A stretch of DNA of 64,000 nucleotides from Azadirachta indica (taxonomy: Eukaryota > Streptophyta > Magnoliopsida > Sapindales > Meliaceae). The position numbers and the translations under genes were made by a program. This document shows positions 13,860 to 25,722 of this stretch, in pieces; within the stretch, counting starts at the first letter, position 1, and each line of letters begins with the position of its first letter. The notes below the pieces were generated by a model. It was given only the letters and a program-made list of their open reading frames with translations, did not search any database and was not told where the DNA came from. The stretch lies in the NCBI GenBank assembly GCA_022749755.1, contig CM040443.1, positions 2,395,191 to 2,459,190 on the forward strand, in the 5' to 3' direction.

Positions 13860-14261
13860 TTAATTCCACTTCTGACACAATTCAATGGGACCTTTGCTAT
13901 CTCTAGATTGCATACAAGGGCCCTTTTGCTTCAACTGCCACCTAGGGCTTGTATCACCTCGTACCTCATCGTATGCATTGAACCAATGCAAACTGTTATC
14001 AAATGTCACCCCACAGAAAAACAAAGTTTTCCTGAAGTCAAAACTACTCACACCGAAGTCAAAAGTATACGTTTGACCAAAAGCCAGAGTATGTTCATGA
14101 AGATCGTCGTCCTTTGACTTGCAGTGAACTACGAGGTCAGCTTTTGATTCCAACGCATTGATGATATCAACATGTTCAGCATTAACGCACGTGCTTGTTA
14201 TGCATAAAAACAACAGGACAAGAAGCAAGATAATTCTAGAGAAACAACTCTTCATGTTCAT
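13860..14261 (-). CDS. Plant self-incompatibility S1-family (SPH) secreted protein, copy B
   Basis: A 133-residue paralogue of the gene at 6518-6928 in the duplicated unit. Signal peptide is residues about 1-28. Mature cysteines are C47, C83, C115 and C129, the same four as in copy A. The core from EHVDIINALES to TLFFCGVTF is almost unchanged, whereas the stretch after the Trp-Phe block differs. Copy A reads YDEGRDGRSPSPRW and copy B reads YDEVRGDTSPRW, so B is two residues shorter there and has lost the Arg-Asp pair typical of the family. One residue is also missing in the signal peptide. The reading frame is intact and in-frame indels are tolerated, which suggests a functional but diverging gene. 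Confidence 0.9.
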   Translation of the reverse strand: MNMKSCFSRIILLLVLLFLCITSTCVNAEHVDIINALESKADLVVHCKSKDDDLHEHTLAFGQTYTFDFGVSSFDFRKTLFFCGVTFDNSLHWFNAYDEVRGDTSPRWQLKQKGPCMQSRDSKGPIELCQKWN

Positions 14262-14326
14262 TTGCTTTGTAATTTTTTTAATTTCTGTTTGTTATCGTGC
14301 AAGAAAAATGTTGGAACCTCTTCTCT

Positions 14327-14334
14327 TTAAATAC
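14327..14334 (-). promoter_or_regulatory. TATA-like box of SPH copy B
   Basis: TATTTAAA on the minus strand, about 66 bp upstream of the copy B ATG, in the same context as in copy A. Promoter sequence is conserved between copies out to about 7130 in A and 14490 in B, after which B has a small insertion (about 14530-14590) relative to A. Confidence 0.5.
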
Positions 14335-14851
14335 TATGGAGCCAGCCAGCCAACACATGCATAGAAGGTTACAAGGAAACAGTAGATTATATCTTTTCCA
14401 TTTACTGTGTTCATTTGGAATTCATCTTCTAATGCTTTCCTATTTTGACAAAATGAAAGTCAATATTGCTATATAAATAACGGAATTATTGGTAGAGAAA
14501 ATTATGTTCCGGAATTTATTTTTTTTTCCATTTTATTAACAATCGATCAGATTCTATATTAATTTCAGTTATTTTATTTCCATTTTAGGTTTCCTAATAG
14601 ACTTATACTTTTAACAAAATAGTTGAATATTAATGTGATTGACTAATTAGATGAATGATATAATTGAGATCAATATTTTATTTGTTATACATAATTAATT
14701 TCTATACAATCATTTTGAAAAATTTAGACTGCACGCGTCGACATATCTAAACAATTTTAAAGTCAATTATTAGACCTCTCAGAATCAATGTGAGAATTCA
14801 AATATTAAAAAAAAACCGTCAAATAAATATTATACTCTTCATTAGAAAATA

Positions 14852-16325
14852 CAAGCATACAAAAATGTGATTATTAGAAAATGAAATAAAAAAAGATTAA
14901 AATGAAGATACTGCTCATAGTAATTTTTATGGAAAAACTGATTTAATTTGTGTCACTACACATGGTTACTAGAATGTAATTAATGAGGTGTATGATAATT
15001 CTAATGAAATAATAATAGTAATAATAATTAATAAAAGACTAATTACTTTTGTACAAGGTTTCATAATCATTATCTTATAGACAAATTTATGAAATTCAAA
15101 CATAATAATTAAGAGAAATTGACATATATGCCTTAAAGCATAGACAAATTTACAGTATCAAAAATGAAAGATAACCATTAACTTTTATTTCAATTAGTTA
15201 ATTTCTTAAATTATTATCATTTTTTTTCCCTAAACTTTAGCACAATAACAAAGTTTAGAAATAAGAATTCTTTTTTTATTTATTATTTTAATATAAAATC
15301 TAGATACGAAAATACTATTATTCAAAAAATTCTAATAATGAGTTAAATTTAACTCATATGTTAAAATATTTCTAATTTTCTTCTTTTACTTTCTCGGTAA
15401 TAATTTTAATAAGAAAAAATTTTAAATGAAAATTTTTTAATATTTAAAAAAATGTGAAAATTTAAATAAAAAATATAAAAAATACATAATACATGTTATA
15501 TATTGCAAACTAAAAAAATCAAAATTCTCTTTTTTATCTTTATACTTCTTTAATTAAAATTAAGGGGAAATTCTCGTTTTCCCCTCGTTGTCTAAGATAA
15601 TACCCCATGACCTCCTTATTGTTTAGCTAATACCTCGATATCCCCTTAATCTTATCTCCGTTAATAAAAATTGTTGATTTTTTAAGACAATTAAATAATT
15701 TTACATGGTTCTATATATGTACATGTCATTGCAACAGGTGTTATCCTTTTATTAGGCAGCTTATAGTTGGATTGACTGTCACTGCTAATCATCGCTAACT
15801 ACCATCAACCATCATTAATCACTATTGAACGTCTTTTAATTAGGTAACGGTGGATATCATTAGAATTCTTATTAAACGCTCTGTGCAATAGTACTATGAC
15901 CATCGTCATTTAAACAACTATTAGTCGTAGATCTAAATTTGAAGTTTTCTTAATTTAAAACATGTTGATAATAACCTAACAAGTCAAGTAATGAAAATAA
16001 AAGTCAACGTGGATATCTATTCCCATATTATAGGAGTATTTGTTTTTTTCTAAATTTTAAGGGATATTTGTCATTTTTCCATACTTTAGGAGGTATTTAT
16101 CAATTTCCATAATAATTAATTAAAATATAGGATATTGTAATTTGAGTCCTTGTTATTTGTGAAAAGAAACACAAAAACCTAAAATTTTAAAAGGGAGAAT
16201 GCCACATTCCCTCACATTATTTGACCTAATGTCCCCGATAACTAATTGTTGTTTCCATAATATCCCGAATCTCCCTTTAATTAGTTGACAGGGTTAAGTA
16301 TAATAATATATGAATCCCTATAGTT
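14852..16325. repeat. Left half of a third, diverged SPH-array unit
   Basis: Collinear with unit A 1-1445 but clearly more diverged than A is from B, with roughly one difference per ten bases by eye. It keeps the ACTACACATGG segment that unit B lost. The match stops near 16325, at the motif before a CCTATAG stretch, and resumes only at 26658 with a later part of the unit. A 115-bp spacer (14737-14851) separates it from unit B. No gene. Confidence 0.8.
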
Positions 16326-17150
16326 TATTCTATTAATTTAAATAATCTTAATAGTTTCAAAAATACCTATAAAAATAATAATGACACTTTTACATAACAG
16401 TAATTAGGTAAAAAATTATTTTCAACTCTTAACTGAAAATAAATATTAAAATAATAATATATTTTATTTCATAATATATTAATAACTAAATATTTTATAT
16501 TATAATTAAAATATAATTTTATTTATTTTACAATATATTAACAATTCAATATTACATAGGTATTAGAAAAAAAATCGTATATTTAATATTTATTTTTTTT
16601 TTTAGCTGACTACTATTAATTTTTTTAGCTAATTGCTATTAAATAAGGATATAATCATTATTTTTTAATAAATTACCTGTTTTTATGAACATCTTCAACT
16701 TCTAATTGAAAATAAATATTAAAATAATAATATATTTTATTTATAATATATTGATAACTAAATATTTATTAATATATTATAATTAAAATATAAGTTTATT
16801 TATTAATAATAAATTAACAATTTAATATTAATCAAGTTATGGATCAAATTTTAGAGACTCACATGTCATTAATTCTTTTTAGAATTTAAAGTAATAATGA
16901 GTTTCATAACTAAAAAAAGATGAAATTTTAAACTAAAAGAATGAATTTCACAACTAAAAAGTACTTCAAACTAAAAATTTTTATGAAAATGTAGAATATG
17001 TAGTAATATGATAAAATATTATTATATTAATTTATATAAATAGATTTGTATATGTAATAGTAATAATATAATTTTTTTTAAATATATTATTCTTTATATA
17101 TGTTAATCAATATAAATTGTGGTGGAAATTATAAATTTTAGCAATTAATA
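16326..17150. repeat. AT-rich block with a ~135-bp direct repeat
   Basis: No gene seen. Two similar stretches, about 16423-16555 and 16696-16832, share the order CAACT, GAAAATAAATATTAAAATAA, then a long AT-only run, about 270 bp apart. The opening part (16326-16400) resembles the end of the inverted-repeat element at 57573-58127 (AATAGTTT followed by AAAAATAC-type motifs). It may therefore be a decayed member of that MITE family. Confidence 0.4.
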
Positions 17151-17860
17151 TGGGTAATTTTGAAACAACAAAAAACTCTTTTCATGCAAAGCCATGCCCA
17201 AGGAGCCTTTCTTTAGGAAGCTATGCTAGGCATCCTTTCCTAGAAAGTCATGGAAACTAAAAGTTATGTGTTAGGCATTTCTTCCTAAGAAGTTATGAAG
17301 TCCAAAATTTCTTTGTGAATAGTAAATAACTTGAACAGTAGCATGCACATGAATAGTCTCAGGTTGAAATCAAACTTTGTCCAAATTACATCTTTGACCC
17401 TTTAAGTCCAAGCATTGATCAAACATGTCCAACTCAGGCCTAGCAAGCTTAGACAACATGTGGAAGTTTTTCTCAATGTTAAGCTCCAACAAACATAAGT
17501 TTGAAAAGGAGATGATAGCTCGAAGAATAATAAATCTTATGAAAACTCTTAAAGAGAATTAACTAGTTTGTGTTTAAAAGAAACGCTTCAGTGTAAGATA
17601 TAAAAAGGCAGTATAAAAAGAAAGAAGAGAGAGGTGGAAAAAAGAAATGAAGAAAGAATTAGAGATATTGAGAGGAAAAAGAACAAGAGAGAGAGAGAGA
17701 GAAAGAGAGAGAAGGCTTAGTTTGTATTGTGCCAAAGGGCCATGAGTCCTAGAGAGTAGGTTCTTAAAGAGCATGTGTGCATTTAGACAGTATTTACGAC
17801 AACACTAACATGTGTGCATTTAATAGCAAGCACATGAGTTGTAAAAAGTAATGAAGTGAT
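17150..17860. other. Unassigned block with GA microsatellite
   Basis: Base composition is richer in G and C than the AT-rich flanks. The block contains repeated AGGCAT/CCTAG/AAG(T/C)CATG motifs at 17180-17300 and a (GA)n tract at about 17684-17712. The ORF at 17574-17774 on the minus strand is a product of the GA tract (Leu-Ser repeats) and is not a gene. It could be part of a retroelement LTR, but I found no partner copy in the window. Confidence 0.3.
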
Positions 17861-17869
17861 AAGTAAAAA

Positions 17870-19180
17870 TGTCAAACCTACGAGAATTCGATTTTCGAAT
17901 TAAAGCTAAGTACCATAACTACGGCAACTTAATTTTATCTAGGCAATCTAATTTCATCAAACAAATTTAAATGTAAAAACATAACCAAATAAAAGAACTA
18001 AATTAAATGAAAAATGGAAATCTTTATGATAGTAGTTATAAGGTCCTAAATTCATTTATTTAACCCTCAGCTTTTCCTAATTAGCAAATGTTAATGCATT
18101 CTGATTCAATTCACTAATCATAGGCTATAAAATGACCTCATTCCTATTTGACTCAATTAGGTTACACGTTTGTTACACTCTACCCGTAATTAAATATCAA
18201 GAACTTGCCCACTTCTCAATCTCACAATATCTTAAGTGTCAATTTAATTATCTAAACGTTGATCTCCTCCGGATCTTACAACTACCTAAATTGTGTTTCC
18301 TTAATCCAATAAACAAATTAATCTCTCCCAAGAATCAATTTATTCATCATCAATCAACTAATTCATCATTAACAAAATAAAGGCATAAAGAATAGGTAAA
18401 CACAAGTGAATAAAATCACACTAACATTAACAAAATGTCAATCAATCAATACATAGTTCATATAAGCTAAATTAAGTTCCTAAAATATAAAATTACGTCT
18501 AAATAGAAAAATCCATCACAATTATCATCGAGAAATTCATAAACATAAATATAATCTAAAACCAATTTTATAAAATATAAATTTTAAGAGATAAAATACA
18601 AGAAAGGAGAAAACTCGAATTGAAAGATGCTCCAAGACTCTAATTCTTCAAGAATCTGCCAAGAATCTTCAAAAAATTGTTAAACTCCAAGCTTCACTCT
18701 CTAGACAATTTAGCTCATCTCTTCTTATTTTGTTTCTCACTCTAAAAACCCTCTTTTATACTTGGAAATGGCTGCGCAAATAAGAATAAAACCCTTGGTC
18801 TTGTTCAAATTAGCCATCCAAAAATGATCTAATGGTTTGTAAAATAACTTTTAGATGCCATTTAGGTTTCAAGGGTAACAAACATCAGGAGGGCACATGA
18901 CTTGAAAGGTGCGGGCGCACCATAATATTGATAGAGGACAAAAGGTATAGCACAGGTGTACAGTGGAATGGCACAACTGCATGGTGGAATGGCATCACCA
19001 TGCCATTCTTACTATTTATAGGTCAAATAATATACCATTGCAAAGCTCTGAATGTCCAATTTCGAACGCAATAAACAAAATCTAATTCCGAGTTATGTAG
19101 AGAAAGTTATGCTCATTTTAGTAACTTACATGCAAAATGTTCACTTTTGCTGCCTATGATATGTCTTTTATTATTTTAGC
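17870..19180. repeat. Non-coding retroelement-like block
   Basis: No coding sequence is supported; the ORFs at 18132-18380 and 19171-19386 are not protein-like. The layout is an AAACCTACGAGAATTCGA-type start, alternating AATTAA-rich blocks, then CTCTTTTATACTTGG and a GC-richer stretch with GGCAC/CATGG repeats near 18890-19010. It is reminiscent of non-coding LTR-derived repeats (LARD-like) of plants. A block of similar layout lies at 58930-60110, but I could not align the two convincingly. Confidence 0.3.
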
Positions 19181-19299
19181 CCAATTTGAACCGACTTCTC
19201 CTTCATTATATTTTTCTTGATTCCATACACACAAATACACAAATTTATCAAATAATCACTTGAGTTTGAGGATATTTCACAAATATTTAAGCTTGGATA

Positions 19300-20165
19300 T
19301 TTTACAAATAAATATTCATTCATCAAACAGCTCCAAACAAGAGGGATCGAAACAAATATTGTAGTTACCACAAAGATCATTGCCATAACATAGAAAATTG
19401 TTTTGATTTAAAGGAAGAAATAGAGTTCTTGATTTAGAAAAGTTACTTGAAAGAGTTCATGGGAAGTTAAGAAAGTAAAAGGATGTCAAGCAAACCCCAA
19501 AAAGTAGCAGGGACCCCCGAGGGTGCTATTAGGGAGAAGGCTTCTAGAATGGCCATAAAGACCATCTTCAGTGGTCTAACAAATAGAGGAGATTCAAATA
19601 AATTACTGAAGGCTTATGCAACTGAAATGAAATGGACCCAAAAGCATTACTAGTCAACTTAGCACATCAACCTTTAAAGGGTATTAAGATCACATAATGT
19701 CCTATCACATTCTTAAAGAAAAAAGCGAGAGGCTTACATCATCTGTATAATGACGCCTTGGTGATTTCATTGACTATAGCCAATCGAAAATTATATTGAG
19801 TTTTAATTGATAATGGAAGTTCAGCTAACATCCTCTATGCATCAACATTTGATAAATGAAGATAAGAAGGGACAAGTTAAAACCAATTCGAATACCTTTG
19901 ATTAGATTTGAAGGAGAGTATGTGATCCTTGAAGGCAATATAGACTTACCAGTAACAAAAGTGCAAACACCTTAGCAGAGCACTAAGTTAGTGAACTTTC
20001 TTATGGTTTACCGCCCATCAATATACAATACTATCTTAGGTTGACCTTCATTGAATATTTTTCGCACAGTAACACCAACCTACCACGTAATGATGAAGTT
20101 TACGACTGAGGTAGGAGTTGGATTCCTCAAGGGGACCAAGAAGAATCTAGGTTGTGCTAAATCCT
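19300..20165 (+). pseudogene. Ty3/gypsy gag-protease remnant
   Basis: Plus-strand translation across several frameshifts and stops recovers order typical of the gag-protease part of plant Ty3/gypsy elements. A zinc-knuckle-like [19 protein letters not shown] lies near 19365-19425. An aspartic protease region follows, with LTIANRKLY near 19770 and LIDNGSSANILYASTFDK near 19800-19860. Further on come YNTILG near 20020 and TPTYHVMMKF near 20075. The protease motif here is Asp-Asn-Gly, a form I recall for Tat-type plant elements. Reverse transcriptase, RNase H and integrase are missing; LTR-like sequence starts soon after the protease, so this is an internally deleted relic. Confidence 0.75.
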
Positions 20166-20585
20166 AGAGAAAGAAATGAAGGTCAAGAAAGAGCACATGT
20201 AGAAAAGCACAAGTGGGCCCAAACCACTCTTTGGGGCACAAATTATAAATTATGGTGTAAAAAGTTAAAATAGTTCAAAATCTGACTCAAATCAATATAA
20301 TGTCCTAGGCCTAACCCACTTGAATGGTACTTAAGCGAAAAGCGTCTATTATATGGTTAGACTAATATATAAAGAACACAAAAAGCCTAAAACTCTATAG
20401 TTCTTTTAAGCCCAAAACCTCACTTTAATTAATTTAGCACTAATTAGAATAAGTATTTTATGTTTATTAGGATTAATTGGGAAAGGTATTTTATTACAAG
20501 TAAAACTATGTAGACCAAGTATTTTATTACAAACACACGTTTTTAAATTCCCCTTCTAATCGGGATTAGTTAGAATAAGTGTTTT

Positions 20586-20852
20586 TGTCAAAGATATTGA
20601 GAATTATGAAATTGTATTTCTCACATTTACAGTACATAAGATCCTACCTTTATAGGCAAAAATAACTAGGGAAAGAATCAAGAGAATCAAGATATATCTC
20701 AAAAAGGAAGCTAATCAAAACAGCCTATAATTAATATACCAATTAAATCAACCTAGAATCAGAGCAAAAACAGAAACTTATATTTTCTCAATTTATTTCA
20801 CCAATCACAGAAATTACTCCTAAATTATCCTACACACCTACATCTTCCAACA
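20586..20852 (-). repeat. copia-1 3' LTR
   Basis: 267 bp, starting TGTTGGAAG and ending ATCTTTGACA on the minus strand. It contains a TATA-like CTATAAAGG on the minus strand (20647-20655). Paired with the LTR at 25456-25722. Confidence 0.95.
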
Positions 20853-20867
20853 CTCCCCCTCAAGCTG
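20853..20867 (-). other. copia-1 polypurine tract
   Basis: On the minus strand the sequence directly before the 3' LTR reads CTTGAGGGGGAG, the usual plus-strand priming tract of plant copia elements. Confidence 0.85.
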
Positions 20868-20869
20868 GG

Positions 20870-23800
20870 AGATAGATATTTTCCATTCCCACCTTGCTAA
20901 TAACTTGCTGAAACTTATGGCTGGCTAACCCTTTTGTTAACACATTTGCTAGTTGTCCTTTTGTTAAGACATATGGTGTACAAATTAGTCCACTCTCAAG
21001 TTTTTCTTTTATAAAGTGACGATCAACTTCCACATGCTTGGTACGTTCATGTTACACTAGATTATGTGCAATATTGATGGCTGACTTGTTATCACAATAC
21101 AACCTCATTGGATTCTCTATCGAGACCTTGAGATCTTTCAAAATTATTCTTAGCCATAGTAACTCACAAACTCCTAAAGCCATGGCACGAAACTCAGCTT
21201 ATGCACTTGACCTTGCAACAAATAGCTGCTTTTTACTCTTCCATGTAACCAATTTCCCACCAAGAAAGGCACAATAACCTGAGGTTGACCTCTTATCTGA
21301 AATGGATCTAGCGTAATCTGAATCCGTATACACTTCCAAGCTCATATTCGATCCTTTCTTGAAAAGTAAGCCCCTGCCTAGACTTGAGTTAAGGTATTGT
21401 AGGATTCTGTACACAGCTTGGAGATGAATTTCTTTTGGATTATGTAGAATTGGCTCACTACGCTAACTGCATAGGCTATATCCGGCCTGATGTGAGACAA
21501 GTAGATTAACCTTCCAACAAGTCTCTGATACATTCCTTTATCCACTAATATGTCATCCACTGCTTCTCCGAGCTTGTGATTTAGCTCAATAGGTGTCTCC
21601 ACTGGCCTACAACCTGTTTTTCCCGTTTCTTCCAATAAGTCAATCACATACTTTTGTTGTGAGATGAAGATTCCTCTCTTTGAGTGAGCCACTTCAATTC
21701 CTAAGAAGTATTTTAGCTTGCCAAGATCTTTTATTTCAAATTCCTTAGCCAACCTAGTTTTCAGCACTTCCCTTTCTATTTGATCATTGCCAATAATAAT
21801 GATGTCGTCTACGTATACAATAAGTGCTTTGACTCCCCCTGAAGCAGAATGTTTGATGAACAAAGTGTGATCACCTTGGCTTTGTTTCTAATCCATTGCT
21901 AACATTGCTCTTGCAAACCTGCCAAACCAAGCTTTAAGAGATTGCTTTAACCCGTATAATGTCTTTCTTGGCTTGCACACCAAATTTTTCTAACTGACAC
22001 TAAATCCTGGTGGAACTTCCATATAAATTTTTTCTTCAAGATCTCCATGTAAGAATGCATTCTTAACATTGAACTGCTGTAAAGTCCAATCAAAAATTAG
22101 TAGATAGAGACAATAAAATTCTCACCGTATTCATTTTTGCCACTGGGGCAAAGGTCTGCTAGTAGTCAACATCGAAGGTCTGAGTGTAACCCTTTGTTAC
22201 TAGTCTCGCTTTGTACCGTTCAAAAGACCCATCTGCATTGTATTTTATTGAGAACACCCATTTGCATCCTACTGGCCTTTTTCCTTTTGGCAACTCAACC
22301 AATTCCCAAGTTTCATTTTTCTGAAGTGCATCCATTTCAACTTTCATAGCTTGCTTCCACTCTTTACTGCTTAGTGCCTCAGATATTGTCTTAGGAATGG
22401 CTACTGAGCTCAAGTGAATTAGGAAGGTTTTATGTGAGGGAGATAATCTTTCAAAAGAGACAAAGTGTGAGAGTGGATGTTGTGTGCATTTTCGGGTGCC
22501 TTTTCAAATTGCAATAGGTAAATCTAATTTAGTTTTATCAATTTCACAGGCAGGGGTATTTACCTGGGTGTTATCTTGGCTCTGAGTAGTTTGTTTCCCA
22601 AGCATAGGTTCTGACTCTTGGGCTTGCTTCAGATAAGTCCTGTACTCATTCCTTCTTGAATAGACTTGAAGTAGTTTAGCGGCTGTTATGTTGGGTGGTT
22701 CTCTTGGCAAAGTTTTAAAGGGCTGTTCAAATTGTGATTGAGATTCTTAAGCTATTATAGGTATATTTTCAGATGTTGAAGGGGTAGAACCGGAACTAAG
22801 TGATGGAGGTGGCTGTTTAGGCACTTGAGGTTGAGACTGTGGAAGATCAGGTATGAAGTCCAAAACATTATTATCCTTCTCATCAAGAGGTATTGTCATC
22901 TCCCCCTAAGGAGAAGGATGATGGAAGAAACTTTCATGTTCAACAAACGTGACATCAATGGAAGTGTAAGTTTTGTGAGTAGATGGATGATAACATTTGT
23001 AGCCTTTTTGAGTTGAAGAGTATCCTATGAATATACACTTAAGTGCTTGAGGATCAAGCTTACTCTGATGGTGAGCATGAATATGTACAAAGACAACACA
23101 CCCAAACACTCGAGGAGGTAATCTGTTTGGGGTTTTAAAATTTGGAAAGTATTGTGAAAGTTTTCTCCAAGGACTTTTGAAGCCTAAGACGGTAGATGGT
23201 AATTGATTAATAAGATTGGTTGCAGTAAGAACAGCTTCTCCCCAAAAATGTTTTGGAACTTTCTTTTGAAAAAGAAGGGCTCGAGTAGTTTCAAGTAGGT
23301 GTCCATTCTTTCTTTCTGCTAATCCATTTTGTTGGAGTGTATCAGTATATGAGGATTCATGAATTATCCCCTCGTTATTGAAAAAAGGTGATAAAATTTG
23401 ATTGAAAAACTCTCTCCCATTGTCTGTCCTTATTTTTTTAATTCTTACCCCGAATTGTGTTTTTATCATATTATGAAAAGCTGGAAAAATATTGGCTACA
23501 TTAGATTTTTGTTTCATAAGGAAGACCCATGTAACCCTTGTGCAATCATCAATAAATGTGACAAACTAACGTGCCCCAGAAACATTAGCCACCTTTGATG
23601 GACCCCAAACATCACTGTGTGTTAAATAAAAGGGAAATAGCGATTTATTATTACTTAGAGGAAAAGAAACACGTTTGTGTTTGGCGAATTCACAAATTTT
23701 ACAATGGAGTTGTTTTAACTCAATATTTTGAAACAAAAAAGGAAACATAAGACTTAGAGTTTTAAAGGAATGATGACTAAGTTGCAGATGATGAAGAAAA

Positions 23801-25328
23801 ATTTGGTCTTTATTTGTGCAAGATTCTGACAACAGCAGAGATGGATTACCAATCCTAACATTCACTTTCCTACTCAAAGGCTCAAGGCAGTAGAGACCAT
23901 CCTTTTCTTTAGCATGCCCAATCATCTTCCCCGTAGCTCGGTCGTGAAATACACATGAGTGTTTTGAAAAAATGAGATTGCAGTCCATATCTTTAGTAAT
24001 TTGTGTGACAGATATAAGGTTAGTTGACAATTTAGGCACATGTAAGACATTTTTCAAAGACAAGGATTGTCCCAGTGATATATTCCCCTGACCTGCTACA
24101 GTCACTAATGATCCATCAGCTATGGTGATCTTTTTATTACTAGGGTAGGAATTGTAAGTAGAAAAAATATGGGGTAAATAGGTTATATGGTCTGTTGCTT
24201 TTGAATTAATGATCCATGAGTGGGTTGAGACATTATCCGAGACACAAAAAGCATGTGAGTCAGAAAGTGCCAATGAAGAAGAACCTGAAGGCTTCTTAAG
24301 TGAGTCAAGAAGAGACTTGAGACAGTCAATGTCCTCCTTTTTGAATTCTTTGCCACTGGAATTTAATTGATCATTGATATTGTTTGTGCTTGTCTGTGCA
24401 ACATGAGCTTATCCCTTTTGTTGCCAATTTTTTCCTCCCCAATTTCAGTTGGATTGATTAGGATTGTGTGGCCTCCCATGTAAATTCCAGCAATTTTTCT
24501 TCATATGACCAGTTTTCTTGCAATAGTTACATACAAGATTTCCTCTATTCATCCCTTTCGAGTCAAGCTTCTTATTATCTGTACCTGTAACAAAACCTTT
24601 TTCTGAGACTTGCTTATTCAGACCAATTATGAGTAGTGCAGATCCTTCCAATGGTTGCACATCCAACATGACTCTTTTCCTACTTTCTTCAGCACGAATG
24701 ATCGCGATTGCTTCATTCAGTGAGGGTAGTTCTTTTCCAAAATCTGAACTTTTACAGGGTCGAATTCTGCATTGAGGCCTGCCAAAAAATTATACGTTCT
24801 GTCTTTCTCTATGAATGCCTTTAGCACAACTGCATCGTCAGCATTTTTTATCTCGAGAACCTGATAGTAATCCAACTCGTGCCACAAACTCTTCAGATGG
24901 TTTGCATATTCTGTTACTGATTTGTTTCCCTATTTTGCAGCGGCTATCTTTGTCTTGATCTCATATACTTGGGCTGCATCATCAACCTTTGAATAGGTTT
25001 GTCTGATTGCTTCCCAGATTTCTTGAGCAGTAGTTAAAAACATGACAGTGTCACTAATCTCAGGTGCCATTGAATTCCAAAGCCATGACATGACCATAGA
25101 GTCTTCTACGACCCAAGCAGCAAACTTTAGGTCTCCTTTATTGGGCCCTGTTCCAAGGATATGGCTGAGTTTGCCTCTTCCCTTTAAAAAAGTTCGAACA
25201 AACTGGGACCACTTCAAGTAGTTTGTTCCATTCAACTTGTACACCGCTTGAATGTTCTGCAGATCTCCAGAATTATGTTGTACTGTAGACTCCTCCACTT
25301 GGTTACTGGTTTGTGAGACTTCAGACAT
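20870..25328 (-). pseudogene. copia-1 gag-pol polyprotein, broken
   Basis: From the minus-strand ATG at 25328, the gag N-terminus (25328-24930) has the LNGTNYLKWSQFVRTFL signature. A CCHC zinc knuckle of form C-x2-C-x4-H-x4-C lies near 24510-24560. The protease region (near 24210) reads INSKATDH where IDSGATDH is usual, so the catalytic Asp and Gly are both lost. The integrase zinc finger is near 23690-23790 and the integrase core runs from near 23610 to 22906, with the DVWGP, RTDNG and QQNGLAERKN blocks. Reverse transcriptase starts near 22400 (KWVFSIKY, YKARLV), and the catalytic YVDD is near 21810. RNase H is at 21370-21200 with TDSDYA and continues to about 20960. Stops occur at about 24930, 23566, 22905, 22158 and 21198. 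Confidence 0.92.
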
Positions 25329-25441
25329 CTTGATCCTTTCCTTTTTTTTTTTTTGTTAGGAACGGAATATGAGCAGCATTGTCAACACTTATCGTGATGG
25401 AGAAATAATAATTTTTTTTCTCAGACAAAAAAAAAAACCTA

Positions 25442-25455
25442 GGGCTCTGATACCA
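25442..25455 (-). other. copia-1 primer-binding site
   Basis: Immediately inside the 5' LTR the minus strand reads TGGTATCAGAGCCC, complementary to the 3' end of initiator methionine tRNA, the standard primer for plant copia elements. Confidence 0.93.
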
Positions 25456-25722
25456 TGTCAAAGATATTGAGAATTATGAAATTGTATTTCTCACATTTAC
25501 AGCACATAGGATCCTACCTTTATAGGCAAAAATAACTAAGGAAAGAATCAAAAGAATCAAAATGTATCTCAAAAAGGAAGCTAATCAAAACAGCCTATAA
25601 TTAATACACCAATTAAATCAACCTAGAATCAGAGCAAAAACATAAACTTATATTTTCCCAATTTATTTCACCAATCACAGAAATTACTCCTAAATTATCC
25701 TACACACCTACATCTTCCAACA
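25456..25722 (-). repeat. copia-1 5' LTR
   Basis: 267 bp with the same ends as the 3' LTR, followed by the GTTTT target duplication at 25723-25727. The TATA-like CTATAAAGG on the minus strand is conserved (about 25517-25525). Confidence 0.95.

Larger units (their letters stand above)
7366..14736. repeat. Tandem unit B of the SPH array (~7.37 kb)
   Basis: The second copy of the unit, collinear with A. It differs by scattered substitutions, short indels and shorter microsatellites. One clear difference is a loss of about 27 bp near 7460, relative to both unit A (about 99-125) and the third unit, so that deletion happened in B. It carries the second SPH gene. The ORF at 8442-8681 is a chance extension of non-coding repeat sequence. 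No other gene is seen in the unit. Confidence 0.93.
20586..25722 (-). mobile_element. Ty1/copia LTR retrotransposon (copia-1), full length, inactive
   Basis: A 5137-bp element read on the minus strand. Both LTRs are 267 bp with TG...CA ends. A perfect 5-bp target duplication GTTTT flanks it (20581-20585 and 25723-25727). A primer-binding site and polypurine tract are in the expected places, and gag, protease, integrase, reverse transcriptase and RNase H follow in copia order (integrase before RT). Stops and frameshifts break the polyprotein, so it cannot be autonomous. By eye the two LTRs differ at about nine positions, roughly 3 percent, so the insertion is moderately old. It lies inside the gypsy LTR and is younger than it. 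Confidence 0.95.

Noticed and set aside
17574..17774. Minus-strand ORF with a Leu-Ser repeat resembling a signal or membrane segment
   Set aside because: The repeat is simply the translation of a GA/CT microsatellite.
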